Of a stretch of DNA of 21,894 nt, positions 14,609 through 21,894 are shown piece after piece. Numbering within the stretch: position 1 is the stretch's first letter; the number at the start of each line of letters is the position of its first letter. Source of the stretch: SVTX01 sp964526505 (GTDB lineage: Bacteria; Bacillota; Clostridia; Oscillospirales; CAG-272); NCBI GenBank assembly GCA_964526505.1, contig CAZGJC010000028.1, positions 1 to 21,894 on the forward strand. The letters run 5' to 3'. The position numbers and the translations under genes were made by a program. The notes beneath the pieces are model-generated. The model saw nothing but the letters and a program-made list of their open reading frames with translations, was not told the DNA's origin and did no database searches.

Positions 14609-15313
14609 TCACATCCCTCTCAATTGTGCGTTTGGCACTAATCGTTTTAAAATATCAAGAAATGCTATCATATCATCGTCAGAATATGAAGACATACCCT
14701 GTCCCACCAAATCTCCCGAGTCAACAAACTTTTGCAAATAAAACTTTTCATTTCCCGACAACCATTTTCCGATATCAATAAAATCATTGGAAGTATGCAA
14801 TGGATTTACAACCGTTGTTCTAAATTCAAAATCTATATTTCCGGACATAATAAAATCGACGCTTTCATCTATTTTTACAAGATCAAACGTTTTATCGAAA
14901 CCACACGTTTGTGCATACTTTTCACGTGAGTTTTTTATATCCATTGCTACGTAGTCCAACAGTCCGTCACCAACCAGCCTTTTTAAAATGTCAGGATTTG
15001 TTCCGTTTGTATCAAGTTTTACGCTGTATCCCATTTTCTTTATCGTACTCACAAAGTTGTACAATCCATGATGTAACGTGGGTTCTCCCCCACTTATACA
15101 TATGCCATCTATTATTCCTTGTCTTTTTTTCAAAAAATCGAGTATTTCCTGTTCGTCATAACTGATTGCCTCATTACAACGTGTAACAAGCAACGCATTA
15201 TGGCAAAACGGGCATCGAAAATTGCAACCGGAAGTGAACAGCGTACAAGCCACTTTGCCAGGGAAATCAAGCAAGGTTAATTTCTGTATTCCCGAAATAT
15301 TCAAATCACTCAT
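14609..15313 (-). CDS. nrdG: Anaerobic ribonucleotide reductase activating protein (radical SAM)
   Basis: Radical-SAM activase that uses a [4Fe-4S] cluster and SAM to place the glycyl radical on NrdD, 234 aa, cytosolic. The cluster motif is CNFRCPFC (Cys30, Cys34, Cys37) and the SAM-binding GGEP motif is in ISGGEPTL (73-80). The N-terminus SGIQKLTLLDFPGKVACTLF is typical of the longer NrdG class. GAGGAT lies just upstream of the ATG at 15313. It follows lexA after 12 nt with no promoter or terminator between them, so it is very likely co-transcribed with lexA rather than with nrdD, which has its own NrdR-controlled promoter 30-80 nt beyond the nrdG stop. Read-through from lexA into nrdD remains possible. 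Confidence 0.93.
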   Translation of the reverse strand: MSDLNISGIQKLTLLDFPGKVACTLFTSGCNFRCPFCHNALLVTRCNEAISYDEQEILDFLKKRQGIIDGICISGGEPTLHHGLYNFVSTIKKMGYSVKLDTNGTNPDILKRLVGDGLLDYVAMDIKNSREKYAQTCGFDKTFDLVKIDESVDFIMSGNIDFEFRTTVVNPLHTSNDFIDIGKWLSGNEKFYLQKFVDSGDLVGQGMSSYSDDDMIAFLDILKRLVPNAQLRGM

Positions 15314-15325
15314 AAAATCCTCAAT

Positions 15326-15916
15326 TTACTCATAATATCTTTGAACGGAGATAACCTTTCCTATAATCAGCACTTCGTCTAAAATTATCGGACTCAATTC
15401 CGAGTTTTCGGGTTGTAAACGATATTGCCCGTTTTCTCTGAAAAATCTTTTCACCGTCGCCTCGTTATCAATCAAAGCCACAACAATTTCTCCGTTTTCT
15501 GCATAACAAGTTTTTCTTGCGACAATTATGTCTTTATCTAATATGCCTGCTTCTACCATACCGTTACCTTTAATTTTTAAAGCAAATAGTTCGTTTGTCG
15601 GATAGTTTCCGACGCATCCGACATAGCTATCAAATTGTTCGGAGGTTAAAATCGGCACACCTGCCGTAACAGTGTCTACGATGGGGACTGCCAAAACATG
15701 GCTGTCATTAGCAAGTTTAACCGCTCTGCTTTTTCCATCTTCTTTTGATAAATATCCAAACATTTCAAGACGATTTATATACATATGTACAGTCGACGTG
15801 CTTTTATATCCCAAATCGTGGCAAATATCTCTAACAGACGGAGCATAACCGTTTTTCTTGATGGATCGAACTATATAATCATAAACTTTTTGTTCTTTCG
15901 GATTTAATTTTTCCAT
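15326..15916 (-). CDS. lexA: SOS repressor LexA with Ser-to-Gly change at the catalytic position
   Basis: LexA represses DNA-damage genes and normally cuts itself when RecA filaments form. From the ATG at 15916 (GGAGGT at 15922-15927, 5 nt upstream) the protein is 196 aa. An upstream in-frame ATG at 15943 has no such SD. The winged-helix DNA-binding domain (1-65) contains SVRDICHDLGYKSTSTVHMY. The latent protease domain keeps the Ala85-Gly86 cleavage site (VTAGVP) and the catalytic Lys156 (ATVKRF). The nucleophile motif, normally K-x-x-G-x-S-M, reads KIKGNGM, so Ser119 is Gly (codon GGT at 15560-15562, one base from AGT). Self-cleavage is therefore predicted to be lost. nrdG follows in the same operon. 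I saw no CGAAC-N4-GTTCG type box upstream. Confidence 0.93.
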   Translation of the reverse strand: MEKLNPKEQKVYDYIVRSIKKNGYAPSVRDICHDLGYKSTSTVHMYINRLEMFGYLSKEDGKSRAVKLANDSHVLAVPIVDTVTAGVPILTSEQFDSYVGCVGNYPTNELFALKIKGNGMVEAGILDKDIIVARKTCYAENGEIVVALIDNEATVKRFFRENGQYRLQPENSELSPIILDEVLIIGKVISVQRYYE

Positions 15917-15945
15917 ATTAGACCTCCGTACATATTTACTCAATT

Positions 15946-15974
15946 ATTGTATCACAATTTCAGATGATTGTCTC
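15946..15974 (-). promoter_or_regulatory. Extended -10 promoter for lexA-nrdG
   Basis: On the minus strand GAGACA (15969-15974), a 17-nt spacer and TACAAT (15946-15951) preceded by TGa (TGTGATACAAT). The -10 region is also a small palindrome, ATTGT-GAT-ACAAT, which could serve as an operator. The start codon at 15916 is about 30 nt downstream. Confidence 0.6.
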
Positions 15975-16068
15975 TATATTTTTTTGTAAATTTTTTTAGT
16001 ATTGAAATTCTGTCTTTTTTAACCGAATATAGAAAATATTAACAATCTGCAACTTTTAAAAAATTCCC

Positions 16069-16097
16069 TTGCAAAACAAGCAAAAAAGTTGTAAAAT
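16069..16097 (+). promoter_or_regulatory. Probable promoter for pckG
   Basis: TTGCAA (16069-16074), a 17-nt spacer and TAAAAT (16092-16097). A perfect TATAAT at 16099-16104 is an alternative -10 without a well-placed -35. The predicted leader of about 65 nt holds a small hairpin (GGCGA at 16105-16109 with TCGCC at 16121-16125). The rest of the 250-nt gap to lexA is AT-rich, with only the divergent lexA promoter seen in it. Confidence 0.6.
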
Positions 16098-16167
16098 ATA
16101 TAATGGCGAGAAGATTTGTTTCGCCCCAAAAAGTTTAAAATTTCTTAAATATAAAAGGAGAAAAATC

Positions 16168-17955
16168 ATGGCACCTACGAACAACAAATTTGTTCTTAAT
16201 TGGGTCAAGGAAATGTCCGATATGACTCGTCCGAGCAATATAGTTTGGATTGATGGAACAAACGAACAGGCAGAGCGACTCAGAGCGGAGGCTTGCTCAA
16301 CCGGAGAAATGATAAAACTCAACGAGGAACTTCTTCCCAATTGCTATCTACACAGAACGGCAATAAATGATGTTGCACGTGTTGAAGGCAGAACTTTCAT
16401 TTGCACCTCTAAAAAAGAAGATGCCGGCAACATCAATAACTGGATGGATCCCAAAGAATGTTACGCAAAACTTTCGAAGCTTTATGAGGGTTCCATGCAA
16501 GGAAAAACAATGTATGTAATTCCCTATTCAATGAGTATAGTAGGTTCTCCCTTCGCAAAATACGGAATAGAACTTACTGATTCGATATACGTTGTTTTGA
16601 ATATGATAATTATGACACGTGTCGGAATCGACGTTCTTGACGCACTTGGTCAAAGCAGTGATTTTATCAAGGGTCTTCACGCAAAGGCAGATCTTGATGA
16701 AGAAAATCGGTATATTTGTCATTTTCCCGAGGATAACACTATTTGGTCCGTAAACTCAGGTTATGGCGGAAACGTTTTGCTTGGAAAGAAATGTTTCGCA
16801 CTTCGTATTGCATCTTATCTCGGACGCAAAGAGGGCTGGATGGCCGAACACATGCTTATACTCGGTGTGGAATATCCTGACGGCGAAACAAAATACGTTT
16901 GTGCGGCATTCCCCTCTGCATGCGGAAAAACGAATCTGGCAATGCTCATACCGCCTGAATATTACTCAAAACAAGGATATAAAGTATGGTGTGTTGGCGA
17001 TGACATTGCATGGCTCCGTGTCGGTGAGGACGGAAGACTTTGGGCGGTAAATCCCGAAAACGGATTTTTCGGTGTTGCTCCGGGTACAAATGAAAAATCT
17101 AATCCCAACGCACTTCACACAACCATGAGAGACACAATATTCACCAATGTTGTTCATAACCTTGATAACAATACCGTTTGGTGGGAAGGTTTGGATAAAA
17201 ATCCTCCCGCAAACGCCATTGACTGGAAAGGTAACGTCTGGGATTACAGAAAATACGATAAAAACGACAAATCAACTTGCGGTGCTCACCCCAACTCACG
17301 TTTCACCGCACTTGCGAAGAATTGTCCCTGCATTTCAAGCGAATTCAATAATCCCGCAGGAGTACCAATTTCCGCAATCGTGTTTGGTGGTAGACGTGCA
17401 AAAACAGCACCGCTTGTATATCAGTCAACTTCTTGGCAAAACGGTACGTTTGTAGGATCAATTATGGCATCGGAAACCACCGCCGCAGCATCAGGAGCTG
17501 TTGGTGTAGTTCGTCGTGATCCTATGGCTATGAGACCTTTTGTTGGATACGATATGGGTGATTACTGGGCTCATTGGCTCAAAATGGGTACCCTTATTCC
17601 ACATGCCCCCAAAATATTCCATGTTAACTGGTTCCGTACTGATGATGAAGGCAACTTCATTTGGCCGGGTTTCGGCGATAATATGAGAGTTCTTATGTGG
17701 ATTCTTGCACGTTGCGAAGGTAAAGTTGATGCAGATATCACTCCCATTGGATATGTTCCGAAGGCAGAAGATATTTGTATAGACGGTCTTAACGACATAA
17801 CTATCGATACAATCAAAGAATTGCTCACAGTTGACAGAAGTGCTTGGCTTGAAGATGTTGAAAACATTAAAAAGTTCTATGCACAAGTCGGAAATAGAGT
17901 TCCGGAAACGCTGTACGATGAACTTGCGGCACTTGAAGCAAGACTTAAAGCATAA
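16168..17955 (+). CDS. pckG: Phosphoenolpyruvate carboxykinase (GTP)
   Basis: Interconverts oxaloacetate and PEP with GTP/GDP, in the cytosol. In fermenting anaerobes it often runs toward oxaloacetate to feed the succinate branch, and otherwise toward gluconeogenesis; the sequence does not decide. The length of 595 aa suits the GTP-type family. The P-loop is FPSACGKTN (248-256), followed by the metal-site motif GDDIAWLR, and the substrate-binding regions NPENGFFGVAPGT and NSRFTALAKNCPCIS are all present. The ATG at 16168 has AAAGGAG (16154-16160) 7 nt upstream; the frame is open 33 codons further but without an SD. It is monocistronic, divergent from lexA, and ends at the terminator at 17979-18014. 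Confidence 0.96.
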   Translation: MAPTNNKFVLNWVKEMSDMTRPSNIVWIDGTNEQAERLRAEACSTGEMIKLNEELLPNCYLHRTAINDVARVEGRTFICTSKKEDAGNINNWMDPKECYAKLSKLYEGSMQGKTMYVIPYSMSIVGSPFAKYGIELTDSIYVVLNMIIMTRVGIDVLDALGQSSDFIKGLHAKADLDEENRYICHFPEDNTIWSVNSGYGGNVLLGKKCFALRIASYLGRKEGWMAEHMLILGVEYPDGETKYVCAAFPSACGKTNLAMLIPPEYYSKQGYKVWCVGDDIAWLRVGEDGRLWAVNPENGFFGVAPGTNEKSNPNALHTTMRDTIFTNVVHNLDNNTVWWEGLDKNPPANAIDWKGNVWDYRKYDKNDKSTCGAHPNSRFTALAKNCPCISSEFNNPAGVPISAIVFGGRRAKTAPLVYQSTSWQNGTFVGSIMASETTAAASGAVGVVRRDPMAMRPFVGYDMGDYWAHWLKMGTLIPHAPKIFHVNWFRTDDEGNFIWPGFGDNMRVLMWILARCEGKVDADITPIGYVPKAEDICIDGLNDITIDTIKELLTVDRSAWLEDVENIKKFYAQVGNRVPETLYDELAALEARLKA

Positions 17956-17978
17956 TCAAGCAATATAAAAACCAACTA

Positions 17979-18014
17979 AAAAACTCCGTATGATTGATTT
18001 CATACGGAGTTTTT
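17979..18014. terminator. Bidirectional intrinsic terminator
   Basis: A 15-bp perfect stem, AAAAACTCCGTATGA (17979-17993) with TCATACGGAGTTTTT (18000-18014), has a 6-nt loop. It serves pckG on the plus strand and tadA on the minus strand, and touches the last base of the tadA stop codon. Confidence 0.88.
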
Positions 18015-18469
18015 CAATTTCTTTTATTTTTAAAAAATTTCGTCAAAATTTCTGCACATTCACATTCGCAATGTCCGTTATCAATATCAGGTTTGTGATT
18101 AAACGGGTAGCAATTCAAATTAACGACACTGCCACACGCCCCTGCTTTCGGATCTTTTGCACCGTAAACCAAACGTTTTATCCTTGAATTTATTATAGCC
18201 CCCATGCACATGGGACAAGGTTCGAGTGTAACGTATAGCTCACAACCATCAAGATGCCAAGAATTTAAAATACGGCACGCTTCACGTATTGCGACAATTT
18301 CAGCATGCCCTGTTGCATCATTTGTCTCTTCCCTATTATTTTTTCCGACGGAGATTATTTTGCCATCTTTAACAATAACAGCACCAACCGGAATCTCACT
18401 ACATTCGGCGGCATCACAAGCCAAACGATATGCCTCGTACATATATTTTTCTTCCAAATTGTCTCTCAT
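18014..18469 (-). CDS. tadA: tRNA-specific adenosine deaminase
   Basis: Converts A34 to inosine in the anticodon of tRNA-Arg(ACG), so that one tRNA reads several codons. It is a zinc-dependent cytidine-deaminase-fold enzyme, 151 aa from the start at 18469. The zinc and catalytic residues are His55 and Glu57 in GHAEI, and Cys85 and Cys88 in LEPCPMC. Both family blocks, IPVGAVIV and NSRIKRLVYGA, are present. The ATG at 18469 forms an ATGA overlap with the stop of the CPBP gene, indicating translational coupling; the in-frame ATG at 18481 has no SD. The C-terminus holds an unusual local Cys run (GHCECECAE) with no known role. Confidence 0.94.
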   Translation of the reverse strand: MRDNLEEKYMYEAYRLACDAAECSEIPVGAVIVKDGKIISVGKNNREETNDATGHAEIVAIREACRILNSWHLDGCELYVTLEPCPMCMGAIINSRIKRLVYGAKDPKAGACGSVVNLNCYPFNHKPDIDNGHCECECAEILTKFFKNKRN

Positions 18470-19413
18470 TGCACAAACCATGCAAGTGCAGATACAGCAC
18501 TTATAGATACAAACACTATCATTGTCGGAACAAAAAATCCTTTGACAGACATACCTTTGCTCAAAGATTTATCTGTACCGAAGAGCCATCTGTCATCATT
18601 GGTAGTTGAGTGTGAGTATTTTGTAAAGTAACAAATCGCAGATATGACTCCTATAATAAGTATAACCATCTCCATTGCACAAATAATAAAGGTTGCTCGT
18701 TCTTCGGATTGTGTTTCTTCCAAGGACGTCATAATTACCTGTGTAAAATTATTTACGAAATGCAGGATAATTCCTCCCCAAATAGATCCGGATTCAAGTG
18801 CCATATATCCAAGAAAAACTCCCAAAATAAACGTATAAAACAGTTGTGCGGGATGTTGGTGCATCAATGAAAACAATAATGCAGATATAATTATCGCTTT
18901 TGCTTTTCCAAAGCGTGACAAACGTTCGAGAATCAAGCCCCTAAAAAACAATTCCTCGCAAAAAGCAGGTACAATTGCAAGTTTTATTGTATCAAGAACA
19001 AAATTATACGAATGGTATTGATTGACATATTCGCCAAACGTCAACGATGAAGTATCCAGTCCGGCAAAAGTGACAATTATTGCATTTATATACGAAGCAA
19101 TATAATTTACAGCTAAACCGGCAAAAATAAGTAGTGGCAGATATCTCGAAAATTTTATTTTGCACGGCATTTGCACAAAAGAATATGTCTTGTCTATTTT
19201 TTTGTAAATAAGCACCGGAATAAAAAACATACAAAAATATAACGCCGAATATAATAATTCGTATATTATCTCGCCCGTAATGGATTTTGAACTTATTTCA
19301 AATATCTGCAAAATATTTAAAATAAGCGAAACGGCAAATGATGCTCCCAAAAACGTCAGCATCAATACACCTAATTTGTGATTTTGTTTTTTATATTCAA
19401 TATCGCTTGTCAT
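18466..19413 (-). CDS. CPBP family intramembrane glutamic endopeptidase
   Basis: Predicted multi-pass membrane protease of the CPBP (CAAX protease and bacteriocin-processing, Abi/Rce1-like) family, 315 aa with about eight hydrophobic segments. Motif 1 is CEELFFRG (Glu153, Glu154, Arg158), motif 2 is FSLMHQHP (His185) and motif 3 is ILHFVNN (His218, Asn221/222), which together form the intramembrane active site. The substrate is unknown; relatives process peptides or give bacteriocin immunity, but nothing here shows a bacteriocin locus. The SD before 19413 is weak (AGAAAGA). It is the middle gene of the lipid kinase - CPBP - tadA operon: 24 nt after the kinase, and overlapping tadA by 4 nt. 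Confidence 0.9.
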   Translation of the reverse strand: MTSDIEYKKQNHKLGVLMLTFLGASFAVSLILNILQIFEISSKSITGEIIYELLYSALYFCMFFIPVLIYKKIDKTYSFVQMPCKIKFSRYLPLLIFAGLAVNYIASYINAIIVTFAGLDTSSLTFGEYVNQYHSYNFVLDTIKLAIVPAFCEELFFRGLILERLSRFGKAKAIIISALLFSLMHQHPAQLFYTFILGVFLGYMALESGSIWGGIILHFVNNFTQVIMTSLEETQSEERATFIICAMEMVILIIGVISAICYFTKYSHSTTNDDRWLFGTDKSLSKGMSVKGFFVPTMIVFVSISAVSALAWFVQ

Positions 19414-19437
19414 ATTTAATCTTTCTTGCGTCGAGCA

Positions 19438-20292
19438 TTATTGATTTTTGACTGAACTTACTGTATATTCGGTTACGTTTAAAACTGTTTCACCGTCAAT
19501 TTGCAAGGCACACGGTTTATCAAATTTTACAGTTATATTATTTCCTTTAATAACGTCTATGCATTCCGTGTGTTTTATATGTTTACCGCTAAAAATAGAC
19601 GGGAAAATCATAAGAGTTTTGAGTTTACTTGATCCATAAAATACCATAAGAGAAACCTTACCATCATTATCAAATCTATCTTGATTTGGTGTAGGCATCA
19701 TTCCTCCGCCATACTTTCTTCCGTGCATGGTAGGTGCAATCCATACTTTTTGGTATTTACGCTCTTTTCCGTCTATAATAACCGTTGCGTTTTTGGGTTT
19801 GAAGTGAAAAAGCAATCCTTTTATCGCAATCAATGTATAGTTTGCTTTCTTACCTTTACTGTGAAGTTTATCTCCCACCTCACAACAATATCCGTCAATT
19901 CCATATCCTATACCGTTTATAAAGTTGTATTCATTTCCGCTTACGGTTACAACTGGCAGATTTTTTAAATATTCGTTTATCAAAACAGGAGCGATATCAT
20001 CGCCGGTTTTGATATCGGCATAAAAATCATTTCCCGTACCCACCGGGAAATAATAAATGTTATTTGTAATTTCTATGTTTTTCGTATCGTTGACAAATCT
20101 GTTTAGTGTCCCGTCGCCGCCACAAATCATAATTTCGTCTTCTGCTAAAATATTACTAAAAAATTCATTATAGTCGGATATTTCGGTCATATCGACAACA
20201 GTTGCATTATTTTGTGAATTCATCAAGAATTCTTCTGTTTTCTGCTTGCCCGAGCCGTTTCCCGAATTCGGATTGAATAATATGTATTTCAT
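19438..20292 (-). CDS. Diacylglycerol kinase-like lipid kinase (YegS/DagK family)
   Basis: Cytosolic or membrane-associated lipid kinase of the DAGK catalytic family, 284 aa, the usual length. The N-terminal NPNSGNGSGK (7-16) and the nucleotide-binding CGGDGTLNRFVN (57-68) are diagnostic, followed by FPVGTGNDF (82-90). The likely role is returning diacylglycerol to phosphatidic acid for membrane and lipoteichoic-acid-linked lipid turnover, but the lipid substrate is not certain from sequence. The ATG at 20292 has AGGA about 9 nt upstream. It is the first gene of a three-gene operon with CPBP and tadA. Confidence 0.9.
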   Translation of the reverse strand: MKYILFNPNSGNGSGKQKTEEFLMNSQNNATVVDMTEISDYNEFFSNILAEDEIMICGGDGTLNRFVNDTKNIEITNNIYYFPVGTGNDFYADIKTGDDIAPVLINEYLKNLPVVTVSGNEYNFINGIGYGIDGYCCEVGDKLHSKGKKANYTLIAIKGLLFHFKPKNATVIIDGKERKYQKVWIAPTMHGRKYGGGMMPTPNQDRFDNDGKVSLMVFYGSSKLKTLMIFPSIFSGKHIKHTECIDVIKGNNITVKFDKPCALQIDGETVLNVTEYTVSSVKNQ

Positions 20293-20327
20293 TGCATTGT
20301 CCTGCCTTTTTTGATATATACTCTGTT

Positions 20328-20333
20328 ATTATA
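20328..20333 (-). promoter_or_regulatory. Probable -10 box for the lipid kinase operon
   Basis: TATAAT on the minus strand, about 36 nt upstream of the start at 20292. The best upstream hexamers (TTGAGT at a 14-nt spacer, TTTACA at a 20-nt spacer) are badly spaced, so the -35 element is uncertain. Confidence 0.4.
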
Positions 20334-20369
20334 TATGTGATATTTTAACTCAATGTAAACAAAATAAAA

Positions 20370-20407
20370 CATTTGCCAAGAAGACAATAAAATCTTCTTG
20401 GCAAATG
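20370..20407 (-). terminator. Intrinsic terminator after tsf
   Basis: A 15-bp perfect stem, CATTTGCCAAGAAGA (20370-20384) with TCTTCTTGGCAAATG (20393-20407), has an 8-nt loop. On the minus strand it is followed by TTTTATTTTG. It ends the rpsB-tsf operon. Confidence 0.85.
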
Positions 20408-20423
20408 CAATTTACAGAACAAA

Positions 20424-21347
20424 TTATTTATTTCCGTTTGTAAGTTTTTCGATTTCAGCGGCGAAGTCTTCTTCTTTTTTCTGAATACCTTCACCTTTTT
20501 CATAACGATAGAAACCTGTAACCTTGATATTACCGCCGAGTTCCTTAGCGGAAGATTCAATATACTTGCCAACAGTCATACTGTCGTCCTTAACGTATGC
20601 CATGTCAATAAGGCAGTTGTTTTCATAGAACTTTCCGATTCTGCCGAGAACCATCTTTTCGATGATATTTTGAGGCTTTTTGGAGTTTGCGGGATCGTTT
20701 GCGATTTGAGCCATAAGAATGGTCTTTTCGTTTTCGATAACAGATCCAGGAACACTTTCTCTGTCAAGATAAGGTGTTGCATAAGCACCGATTTGGAGAG
20801 CGATGTTCTTCGCAACCTCTGCAAATCCGTCTTTGTCAGCAACATCGGTGTCAAAACAAACTATAACACCAATGCTTCCGGCACCGTGAATGTACGTGCT
20901 TGTGGTTCCCTCTGCTACTGCAAAACGACGAATAGTGATTTTTTCTCCAATCTGGAAAATAAGTTCTTTGAGTTTTGCATCAACAGTTGTTCCCTCATAG
21001 TCGGAAGCCAAAAGTGCATCAACGTCTGCGGGATTTGTATCGATAATGCATTTAAGAATATTCTTAACGAATGTTTTAAACGTTTCATTTTTTGCAACGA
21101 AGTCTGTTTCAGTATTAACTTCTATAATTGCAGTTTTGTTGCCATCTTTAAGGATGTCAACTATACCATCAGCGGCAATTCTTGTTGCCATCTTTGACTG
21201 TGCTTTAAGTTCGCCCTTCTCACGAAGAATGGTTATTGCTTTTTCAGCATCGCCATCAGCCTCAACGAGTGCTTTTTTGCACTCCATCATGCCTATACCA
21301 GTTTTCGCACGGAGAGCCGCAACGTCTTTAGCAGTAATTGTTGCCAT
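20424..21347 (-). CDS. tsf: Translation elongation factor Ts
   Basis: Guanine-nucleotide exchange factor for EF-Tu, 307 aa, cytosolic. The N-terminal UBA-like domain (about 1-55) holds the signature TGIGMMECKKAL, followed by the core motif NTETDFVAKNETFKTFV and the two exchange-core subdomains. The C-terminal helix ending is Glu/Lys-rich. AGAGGAA about 6 nt upstream supports the ATG at 21347. It lies 38 nt downstream of rpsB in the classical rpsB-tsf order, and the operon ends at the terminator at 20370-20407. Confidence 0.97.
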   Translation of the reverse strand: MATITAKDVAALRAKTGIGMMECKKALVEADGDAEKAITILREKGELKAQSKMATRIAADGIVDILKDGNKTAIIEVNTETDFVAKNETFKTFVKNILKCIIDTNPADVDALLASDYEGTTVDAKLKELIFQIGEKITIRRFAVAEGTTSTYIHGAGSIGVIVCFDTDVADKDGFAEVAKNIALQIGAYATPYLDRESVPGSVIENEKTILMAQIANDPANSKKPQNIIEKMVLGRIGKFYENNCLIDMAYVKDDSMTVGKYIESSAKELGGNIKVTGFYRYEKGEGIQKKEEDFAAEIEKLTNGNK

Positions 21348-21385
21348 TTTCTATTCCTCTTTTAAACTTAGATTTTTTGAGTGAT

Positions 21386-21894
21386 TTAAGCGTTCGCTTC
21401 GTTGTTTTCGATTTCAGCCTTTTCTGCTGCCGCCTCTGCCGTCTGCTCGCCTTGCTTTCCTTCGATAACTGCGTCTGCAATTACAGAGGAGATAAGTTTT
21501 ATAGCACGGATAGCGTCGTCGTTACCGGGAATTACATAATCTGCATCATCAGGATCGCAGTTTGTGTCAACGATAGCGATTACGGGAATGCCAAGTCTCT
21601 TTGCTTCGAGAACAGCATTTCTTTCTTTTCTGGGGTCAACAATGAAAATAGCGTCAGGAAGTTGAGCCATTGTTTTGATACCGCCATAGTTCTTTTCAAG
21701 GTCAAAGATTTCCTTTTGGAGAGAAGCAACTTCCTTTTTGGGAAGCATGTCGAACGTTCCGTCCTCAGCCATCTTGTTAAGGCTGTTCAGACGTGCGATA
21801 GACTTCTTAATTGTCTTGAAGTTAGTCATCATACCGCCTGGCCAACGAACGTTTACGTAGTACATTCCGCAACGTGTAGCCTCTTCTTTAATTG
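21386..21894 (-). CDS. rpsB: 30S ribosomal protein S2 (partial, 5' end outside window)
   Basis: The frame stays open to the right edge (IKEEATRCGMYYVNVRWPGG), so the gene is truncated by the window and not initiated at the Met at 21865. The visible C-terminal ~169 residues show the S2 signatures CGMYYVN-x-RW-x-GGM-x-TNF, AIFIVDPRKERNAVLEAKRLGIPVIAIVDTNCDPD and YVIPGNDDAIRAIKL. The Ala/Glu-rich tail is normal for the family. It is the first visible gene of the rpsB-tsf operon. Confidence 0.97.
   Translation of the reverse strand, partial: IKEEATRCGMYYVNVRWPGGMMTNFKTIKKSIARLNSLNKMAEDGTFDMLPKKEVASLQKEIFDLEKNYGGIKTMAQLPDAIFIVDPRKERNAVLEAKRLGIPVIAIVDTNCDPDDADYVIPGNDDAIRAIKLISSVIADAVIEGKQGEQTAEAAAEKAEIENNEANA

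Noticed and set aside
14585..14611. Inverted repeat TGAAATT/AATTTCA after nrdG as a terminator
   Set aside because: It is only 7 bp, entirely AT-rich apart from one G-C pair, and has no U run, so it is too weak to call.
15917..16010. Classical Gram-positive LexA box upstream of lexA
   Set aside because: I looked for GAAC-N4-GTTC and did not find it. Only the weaker ATTGT-GAT-ACAAT palindrome over the -10 box is present, so no SOS box is claimed.
16069..16167. 33-codon N-terminal extension of pckG
   Set aside because: There is no SD for it; it would start inside the predicted -35 box, and AAAGGAG directly precedes the ATG at 16168.
18466..19413. CPBP protease as part of a bacteriocin or phage-defence cassette
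   Set aside because: Its operon partners are a lipid kinase and tadA. No precursor peptide, transporter or defence gene is nearby.

Overview
The window looks like a chromosomal stretch from an anaerobic, low-to-mid GC member of the Bacillota, most likely class Clostridia. The reasons are the class III ribonucleotide reductase with its radical-SAM activase, GTP-type PEP carboxykinase, a minimal two-gene SmsCB (SufC/SufB-like) Fe-S assembly pair, strong GGAGG-type ribosome binding sites, Gram-positive type lipoprotein signals and LexA, and NrdR boxes. I cannot place it to species. I saw no rRNA, tRNA, CRISPR array, phage or transposase gene.

Layout, left to right. (1) 1-186: the probable tail of a membrane protein gene running off the left edge, interrupted by a small palindromic element, then a bidirectional terminator. 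(2) 187-957 (-): TauE/SafE permease. (3) 1107-4928 (+): an operon of THUMP-domain rRNA methyltransferase, rsmA and a secreted GH25 lysozyme lipoprotein with Cys-rich repeats, driven by a consensus sigma-A promoter. (4) 4977-6821 (-): typA/bipA, divergent from a HAD phosphatase (7022-7684, +). (5) 7736-10978 (-): an operon smsC - smsB - [nuclease lipoprotein with an in-frame ferredoxin:thioredoxin-reductase-like (FTR) C-terminus] - trxA. (6) 11105-15916 (-): lexA - nrdG, then an NrdR-controlled promoter, then nrdD - trxB. (7) 16168-17955 (+): pckG. (8) 18014-20292 (-): lipid kinase - CPBP protease - tadA. (9) 20424-21894 (-): tsf and the truncated rpsB.

The middle 8 kb reads as a redox, Fe-S and dNTP neighbourhood. 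SmsCB would build clusters. The FTR-like domain would need a [4Fe-4S] cluster to pass electrons from ferredoxin to the thioredoxin encoded 3 nt downstream. NrdG also needs a [4Fe-4S] cluster. NrdD carries its own fused redoxin (CPNC), and trxB lies 22 nt downstream of it. The dNTP genes are joined to SOS control through lexA-nrdG.

The three points most worth a second look are: (a) the FTR module sits in frame at the C-terminus of an exported nuclease but has its own Shine-Dalgarno and GTG start, so the gene may make both a secreted fusion and a 68-residue cytosolic FTR; (b) LexA has its cleavage site and catalytic Lys, but the catalytic Ser is Gly through a single-base difference (GGT for AGT), predicting a repressor that cannot self-cleave; (c) four promoters share an unusually long extended -10 sequence. 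All functional statements are from reading the sequence and family knowledge; no database search was run.
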